Positions 59,217 through 64,000 of a stretch of 64,000 nucleotides of DNA are shown one piece after another. Position numbers and translations under genes: made by a program. The stretch is from JACVRM01 sp036824245. Lineage in GTDB: Bacteria; Actinomycetota; Thermoleophilia; Gaiellales; Gaiellaceae. The stretch lies in contig DAITAO010000002.1 in NCBI GenBank assembly GCA_036824245.1, positions 41,926 to 105,925 on the forward strand. The letters run 5' to 3'. Each line of letters starts with the position of its first letter. Position 1 is the first letter of the stretch. Under the pieces are notes generated by a model. That model ran no database searches. It had not been told where the DNA came from and worked only from the letters and a program-made list of their open reading frames with translations.

Positions 59217-60441
59217 GGTCAAGCTCCCGCGGCTCGGGCAGGGCATGGAGTCCGGCACGATCGTGCGCTGGCTGAAGTCCGAGGGCGACCGTGTCGAGCG
59301 CGGCGATCCGCTCTACGAGGTCGACACCGAGAAGGTCACGCAGGAAGTCGAAGCCGAGGCCTCCGGAGTGCTGCTCAAGATCGCCGTTCAGGAGGGCGAG
59401 GTGGACGTCGGCCACGTCGTGGCCGTGATCGGCGAGGAGGGCGAGGAGGTATCCGTCGACACGTCCAACGGCGGTGCGCCGCAGGCCGACGAGCAGAAGG
59501 CTGAGCGCGAGGAGCCGAGCGAGTTCGCACAGCGGATCCGCGAGGCGCAGGGCGACGGCGCCGCGCGGCCCGAGACGGGTGAGCGGATCAAGGCTTCGCC
59601 GCTGGCGCGGCGCATCGCGCGCGAGCGCGGCGTCGACCTGTCGAACCTGCAGGGAACGGGGCCGGAGGGCCGCATCGTCGCCGAGGACGTGGAGCGCGCC
59701 GCCAAGGCGCCGGCACCCGAGCCGGCCGCTGCACCCGAGCGTGTTGCCGCGCCCGACGGCGAGGTCGAGGAGGTGCCGCTCACGAGCGTGCGCAAGACGA
59801 TTGCGCGCCGGCTCACCGAGGCCTGGGAGGCGCCCGCGTTCCAGCTTCGGGTGTCCGCCGACATGACCCGCGCGCAGGGGCTGCGCGAGCGCCTCGCCGA
59901 GCGCGCCGCCGACGCCGCTCCGAAGATCACCGTCTCGGACGTCCTGACCAAGGTCTGCGCGGCGGCGCTCATCCAGCACCGCGAGTTGAACGCCCACTTC
60001 GCGGGCGACAAGGTGCGGCTCTTCCCGTCGGCGCACGTCGGGCTCGCCGTAGCGGCGCCGCAGGGCCTGGTCGTGCCGGTCATCCAGTCCGCCGAGCGCC
60101 TGACGCTCGCCCAGATCGCCGCTGCGCGGGCCGACGTGGTCGACCGTGCGCGGGGCGGCAAGCTCCGCCAGGACGATCTGGAAGGCGGAACCTTCACGAT
60201 CTCCAACCTCGGCATGTACGGCGTCGAGGAGTTCATCGCGGTGCTCAATCCGCCGCAGGTGGCCATTCTCGCCGTCGGGGCGATCGAGGTCCGTCCGGTG
60301 CTGATCGACGAGGAGCTCGACATCCGTCCGATGATGAGCCTCACGCTCACGTGCGATCATCGGGCCGTCGACGGCGCCGCCGGCGCGGAGTTTCTCCGTA
60401 CGGTGAAGGCGTTTTTGGAGGAGCCGGGTCTGGCCCTATAA
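59206..60441 (+). CDS. Dihydrolipoamide acyltransferase (E2)
   Basis: 411 residues from ATG 59206. Lipoyl domain with lipoyl-Lys in EVDTEKVTQEVEA, peripheral-subunit-binding domain (ASPLARRIARERGVDLSNLQ), Ala/Pro linker, catalytic domain ending in the active-site motif TCDHRAVDGAAGAEFL (His and Asp). Core of the complex; transfers the acyl group to CoA. Confidence 0.92.
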   Translation: MATEVKLPRLGQGMESGTIVRWLKSEGDRVERGDPLYEVDTEKVTQEVEAEASGVLLKIAVQEGEVDVGHVVAVIGEEGEEVSVDTSNGGAPQADEQKAEREEPSEFAQRIREAQGDGAARPETGERIKASPLARRIARERGVDLSNLQGTGPEGRIVAEDVERAAKAPAPEPAAAPERVAAPDGEVEEVPLTSVRKTIARRLTEAWEAPAFQLRVSADMTRAQGLRERLAERAADAAPKITVSDVLTKVCAAALIQHRELNAHFAGDKVRLFPSAHVGLAVAAPQGLVVPVIQSAERLTLAQIAAARADVVDRARGGKLRQDDLEGGTFTISNLGMYGVEEFIAVLNPPQVAILAVGAIEVRPVLIDEELDIRPMMSLTLTCDHRAVDGAAGAEFLRTVKAFLEEPGLAL

Positions 60442-60450
60442 GGTCGCGCC

Positions 60451-60786
60451 ATGCGCGTCTGGTACCGCGTCCGCGACATCGAGGCCGCCCGAGCGTTCTA
60501 CAGCTCGAAGCTGGGATTCGAGGAGACCTACTTCGACGACGAGGGCCGCTGGGCCAAGCTCGAGCGGGGCGGCATGCAGATCGCCCTTGCCGAGGGCGAG
60601 CCGGAAGAGGAGGGCGGCGTGGCGACCATCGACGTCCCGGACGTGAAGGCCGAGGCCGACCGTCTGCGCGGCGAGGAGGTCGAGGTGGGCGTCGTGCTCG
60701 AGCTGCACGACGAGATGCGTCTCCTGGACGTCTTCGACCCGGACGGCAACCGCATTCAGCTCGTCCAGGCGATGCGCGAGCCCTGA
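60451..60786 (+). CDS. VOC/glyoxalase-like protein
   Basis: 111 residues, a single glyoxalase/bleomycin-resistance-type fold: RVRDIEAARAFYSSKLGFEE, WAKLERGGMQIALAEGE, and LLDVFDPDGNRIQLVQ (C-terminal metal-Glu position replaced by Gln). Metal ligands are incomplete, so catalysis is doubtful. Located 9 nt after E2 and before E3, in the same direction. Confidence 0.75.
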   Translation: MRVWYRVRDIEAARAFYSSKLGFEETYFDDEGRWAKLERGGMQIALAEGEPEEEGGVATIDVPDVKAEADRLRGEEVEVGVVLELHDEMRLLDVFDPDGNRIQLVQAMREP

Positions 60787-60846
60787 CCGTCCCAGCCCGA
60801 CTGGGCCTCGTTACGATCACGCCCGGAAAGCGAACCGGGAGAGACC

Positions 60847-62253
60847 ATGCAATCTGACGTCGCCGTCCTCGGAGGCGGCCCCGGCGGCTACACGGCCGCC
60901 ATCCGCGCGGCGCAGCTCGGCGCGAAGACGATCTGCATCGAGAAGGAGCCCGAGCTCGGCGGGACCTGCCTGCGCGTCGGCTGCATCCCCACCAAGGCGT
61001 GGGTGCAGACCGCCTTCGCGCTCAAGGAGGCCGAGGAGACGTTCGCGAAGCTGGGCGTCCAGGTCGGCGAGGCGCAGCTCGACTTCGGTACGGCGAACGA
61101 GTGGAAGGACGCCGTCGTCAAGCAGATGACGCAGGGCGTCGCCGGCCTCTTCAAGGCGAACGGGGTCGAGTGGGTGAAGGGCGCCGGTCGCTTCACGGCC
61201 GCGAACACGATCGCCGTCGAGGGCGGGGAGGACGTCACCTTCCAGCAGGCCGTCATCGCCACCGGCTCCTACCCGTTGCGCCCCCCGATCGAAGGCATCG
61301 ACTCCGAGCGTTGCGTCGACTCCACGGGCCTGCTCGCCCAGACCGAAGTGCCGCGCCGCCTCGTGGTCCTGGGCGGCGGCATCATCGGCTGCGAGTTCGC
61401 CTCTATCCTCCGGCGCTTCGGCTCGGAGGTGACGATCATCGAGATGCTGCCGATGCTGATCCCGCAGGAGGACGCGGACGCAGCACAGGAGCTCGCCAAG
61501 CAGTTCGGCAAGCGTGGCATCCAGCTGCACCTCGAGGCGCGCTGCGACCGCGTCGAGGAGACGGGCGACGGGCTGCGCGTGCACTTCAACGGGGAGCAGA
61601 CTGTCGAGTGCGACCTCATGCTCGTCTCCACCGGCCGCGGGCCGCTCGTCGAGAACCTCGGGCTCGAGCAGATCGGCGTCGAGTTCGACAAGCGCACCGG
61701 CATCGCCAGCGACGAGCACCGGCGCACGACGGTTCCGCACATCTACGCGGTCGGCGACTGCGCCGGGTACTGGCAGCTCGCGCACACGGCGTTCCGAGAG
61801 GGCGAGGTGGCCGCGGAGAACGCGCTCGGCCACGACGCCGTGGTCGACAACCGCGGCGTGCCGCGCCCGATCTACACCGATCCGGAGATCGCCGGCGTGG
61901 GCCTCACTGAGGCGGAGGCGCGCGAGCAGTACGGAGAGGACGTCGCGGTGGGGATGTTCCCGTGGGTGGCGAACGCGCGGGCCGTCATGCAGAACGAGAC
62001 GGTCGGCTGGGTCAAGTCGATTCACGAGACCCACTACGGCGAGCTGCTCGGCATCGTCATGGTCGGCCCACACGTAACCGACCTGATCGAGGCAGGCGTG
62101 GTGGCGCTCGACGCCGAAGCGACGGTCGAGACGGTCGCCGACGGTATGGCCGCGCACCCGACGCTCTCCGAGGCGATCAAGGAAGCAGGACTGGTGGCGC
62201 TCGGGCGTGCCATCCACCTGCCGCCCCGGAAGCGGGCTGCAGCGCGCGCGTAG
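60847..62253 (+). CDS. lpdA: Dihydrolipoamide dehydrogenase (E3)
   Basis: 468 residues. FAD motif AVLGGGPGGYTAAIRAAQLG, redox disulfide GGTCLRVGCIPTKA, NAD motif VVLGGGIIGCEFASILRRFG, second FAD motif YAVGDCAGYWQLAHTA, and catalytic HAHPTLSE-like AAHPTLSEAI at the C-terminus. Reoxidises the lipoyl groups of E2. Last gene of the complex cluster. Confidence 0.93.
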   Translation: MQSDVAVLGGGPGGYTAAIRAAQLGAKTICIEKEPELGGTCLRVGCIPTKAWVQTAFALKEAEETFAKLGVQVGEAQLDFGTANEWKDAVVKQMTQGVAGLFKANGVEWVKGAGRFTAANTIAVEGGEDVTFQQAVIATGSYPLRPPIEGIDSERCVDSTGLLAQTEVPRRLVVLGGGIIGCEFASILRRFGSEVTIIEMLPMLIPQEDADAAQELAKQFGKRGIQLHLEARCDRVEETGDGLRVHFNGEQTVECDLMLVSTGRGPLVENLGLEQIGVEFDKRTGIASDEHRRTTVPHIYAVGDCAGYWQLAHTAFREGEVAAENALGHDAVVDNRGVPRPIYTDPEIAGVGLTEAEAREQYGEDVAVGMFPWVANARAVMQNETVGWVKSIHETHYGELLGIVMVGPHVTDLIEAGVVALDAEATVETVADGMAAHPTLSEAIKEAGLVALGRAIHLPPRKRAAARA

Positions 62254-62340
62254 CGATTCCCTCGAACGAGGGCTAAAGATTTGCGTCCGTTCTGCCGATA
62301 ACCGTTAGGCAGGCGTGCGCGCTCCGCGCGTGTAGAAACG
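62254..62340. terminator. Convergent terminator region between lpdA and the MFS gene
   Basis: Contains CTGCC...GGCAG (62292-62312) and an 8-bp GC stem CGTGCGCG-CTC-CGCGCGTG (62314-62332, with two G-U pairs). Placed between two convergent genes. Confidence 0.5.
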
Positions 62341-63576
62341 CTACGCCGGCGCGGCGGCGAGGTCGGGCCGTGGCATCGCCCGCACACTAGGCACGAGCAG
62401 CACGAGCGTGTTGGCCGCCGCTGCCAGCCCGGCTGCCAGCACCAACGTCGTGTCGAGGCCGATTGCGTCGGCGAGCGGGCCGGCCAGCGCGAAGCCGAGC
62501 GGCATGAAGATCAGCGAGATCATCCAGTCGTAGGAGCTGACGCGCGAGATCGCGTCGCGCGGGATGTTGGCCTGCAGCACGCTGTCCCAGATGGCGTTGC
62601 CGGCGTTGATGCCGGCGAAGGCCAGCGCCGCGGCGGCCCCGACCACGAGCGCAGGCGCCGGCGGCAGGAGCGAGAGCAGTTGCAGCGAGACGGGCAGGAT
62701 CACCAGGAAGCTGGCCACGAGCGGCCGCGCCGGCCGGTAGCGCAGCGCCACGGCGCTGCCGAGCACGCCCCCGACTGCGCCGACCGTCATGGCAAGCCCC
62801 CAGTCGCCGGCGCCGCCCAGCTCCTCCTGGAAGACGAGGGGGCCGAGCACGAAGAACACCGCAATGGCGACGTTGGACATCGAGAACGCGACGAACGCCG
62901 CCTGCACCCACGCGCGCGCTCGTACCTCACGCCAGCCGCGCGCCAGGTCGCCCAAGAACGACTGCCGTGGCGGTGCGGGCGCTCGTTCGAGCGGCAGCGT
63001 GGCAAGGAACACGGCGCTGGCCGCGTAGCTCACCGCGTCGATCAGGAACACGACGCCCGTGCCGGCGCCGGCGATCAGGAACCCGGCCACCGCGGGCCCG
63101 AAGATCGAGGTGCCGCTCTCGGAGAGGCTCATGAGCGCGTTTGCCTGCTGGAGGCGCTCGCGGCTGATCGTCTCGGGAATGAGCCCGGTGGACGCCGGTC
63201 CGAAGAAGGCAGATGCCGCCCCGGCGACCGCCGACGCAAGGGCAAGCATCCACACGTCCAGCGTGCCAGCCAGCAGCAGGACGCCCACGGAGGCCTGCGA
63301 GATGCACCGAACTGCGTCGCAGGCGAGCATCACGAAGCGGCGCGGGAGCCGGTCGGCCCACACGCCGCCCACCAGGATGAAGCCCACGCGGGCGAGCGTG
63401 AAGGAGGCAGCCACCAGCCCCAGCTGCGACGCGGAGCCGTCCAGATCGGAGAGCACGCCGAACGCGATGGCCACCGGGATCAGTGAGTCGCCGGCGGACG
63501 ATGCCGTGCGGCCAAGCCACAGCAGCCGGAAGGGCCGCTCGCCGAGCGCGCCCAAACTGTCGCGCAGCGTGATCAC
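62341..63576 (-). CDS. MFS transporter (enterobactin-exporter-like MFS_3 type)
   Basis: 411 residues, GTG start, about twelve membrane helices. RLLWLGRTASSAGDSLIPVA is the typical first loop and helix; VGGVWADRLPRRFVMLACDA is motif A of the family between helices 2 and 3. AFFGPASTGLIPETISRERL and QANALMSLSESGTSIFGPAV fit the MFS_3 exporters. Substrate unknown. -10 TAGGTT at 63583-63588 (minus strand) lies 6 nt before the GTG. Confidence 0.85.
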   Translation of the reverse strand: MITLRDSLGALGERPFRLLWLGRTASSAGDSLIPVAIAFGVLSDLDGSASQLGLVAASFTLARVGFILVGGVWADRLPRRFVMLACDAVRCISQASVGVLLLAGTLDVWMLALASAVAGAASAFFGPASTGLIPETISRERLQQANALMSLSESGTSIFGPAVAGFLIAGAGTGVVFLIDAVSYAASAVFLATLPLERAPAPPRQSFLGDLARGWREVRARAWVQAAFVAFSMSNVAIAVFFVLGPLVFQEELGGAGDWGLAMTVGAVGGVLGSAVALRYRPARPLVASFLVILPVSLQLLSLLPPAPALVVGAAAALAFAGINAGNAIWDSVLQANIPRDAISRVSSYDWMISLIFMPLGFALAGPLADAIGLDTTLVLAAGLAAAANTLVLLVPSVRAMPRPDLAAAPA

Positions 63577-63653
63577 CGACCGAACCTAGCCAAACGTACA
63601 ATCCCTCGTTCGAGACGCTTAGAACTGCGGGGGGAGGGGGAACAACGTAAGCA

Positions 63654-64000
63654 GTGAGCGCTCGCTGGCTCAGCCCCGACCGCGCCTTCGAGCGCCTTTA
63701 CCAGCGGCACGTGGCCGCCATTTACCGCTACGTGCTCGTCGTCCTCCAGAACGAGGCGGACGCCGAGGACGCGACCCAGCAGACGTTTCTCAGCGCCTAC
63801 CGCGCCTGGGAGCGCGGTGAGCGGCCGTATCGCCCGCACAACTGGCTGATCGCGATCGCCCACAACGTGTGTCGGCAGCGCTTCCGGGAGTCCTCGCGAC
63901 GGCCCAGCGAGGTCGGACTCGATGAGGCCGCGTTCAGCATGGCCACGGTCGACGACGAGGCGCCCGGCGCAGAGGACATCCGGCGGGCGCTCGGCCACCT
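63654..64000 (+). CDS. ECF-type sigma factor, N-terminal part (cut by window edge)
   Basis: GTG 63654 opens a frame with no stop to the window end (115 codons). Region 2: ERLYQRHVAAIYRYVLVVLQ, then ADAEDATQQTFLSAYRAWER and YRPHNWLIAIAHNVCRQRFR, diagnostic of sigma-70 region 2 in ECF factors. The start of the region 2-4 linker follows. A -10-like TACAAT is at 63597-63602 and GGGGAGGGGG lies about 12 nt before GTG. Regulon unknown. Confidence 0.85.
   Translation, partial: MSARWLSPDRAFERLYQRHVAAIYRYVLVVLQNEADAEDATQQTFLSAYRAWERGERPYRPHNWLIAIAHNVCRQRFRESSRRPSEVGLDEAAFSMATVDDEAPGAEDIRRALGH

Noticed and set aside
62299..62307. TAACCGTTA, identical to the core of the divergent promoter palindrome at 22104-22112
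   Set aside because: It lies between convergent genes with no start codon in range; most likely part of the terminator region or chance.

Overview
The window is about 70% GC, with tightly packed genes, many GTG/TTG starts, four-base stop/start overlaps and bacterial-type regulatory sites. An actinobacterial ArgR, a SigB/SigF-type sigma factor, two complete branched-chain amino acid (LIV) ABC systems and the overall gene style point to Actinomycetota, most likely class Thermoleophilia (Gaiellales/Solirubrobacterales relatives). This is an inference from gene content. The 100-N gap at 9293-9392 shows it is a draft scaffold.

Layout. 1-11426 (+): tail of a methyltransferase, a homocitrate/isopropylmalate synthase-type enzyme, a GST-like protein and a SnoaL-like protein. 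A strong promoter then leads into LIV transporter 1 (SBP, LivG, LivF, LivH, LivM, second SBP-like lipoprotein), coupled to an aldo/keto reductase, an ornithine cyclodeaminase-family enzyme and a threonine dehydratase-like enzyme. This reads as uptake plus catabolism of amino acids. 11432-16296 (-): four exported proteins, two of which share a VRVLSPG motif; one of these is a large Asn/Gln-rich repeat protein with a Cys-rich tail. 16432-24264: sigma factor, membrane-anchored HicB-like protein, exported propeller-like protein, M24-fold hydrolase, two ketopantoate-reductase-like paralogues, EamA transporter, class V aminotransferase. 24459-29731 (-): LIV transporter 2. 29800-33293 (-): cupin, HxlR regulator, Lon. 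33426-37471 (-): exported metalloprotease, tandem repeat element, enolase-superfamily enzyme, exported protein.

37591-39333 holds an XRE-TPR regulator facing a 25-residue exported-peptide gene, an arrangement like peptide-pheromone (RRNPP) systems. 39332-43637 is a translation block (thrS, infC-rpmI-rplT, TrmH-type methyltransferase). 43648-51027 carries MOSC, DUF2207, LemA, a methyltransferase, and pheS-pheT behind a Phe-containing leader peptide and attenuator-like RNA. 51072-53832 has a cupredoxin and an operon of small membrane proteins. 53889 onward: argR, M14 carboxypeptidase, a small PRC-barrel pair, and a 2-oxoacid dehydrogenase cluster (E1alpha, E1beta, E2, VOC protein, E3). An MFS transporter and the start of an ECF sigma factor close the window.

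Two themes recur. Many first genes have a TANNNT -10 hexamer only 6-7 nt before the start codon, which suggests leaderless mRNAs; one such gene appears to start at ATC. Several intergenic spaces carry dispersed palindromic repeats of three families. No tRNA, rRNA, CRISPR array or transposase was seen.
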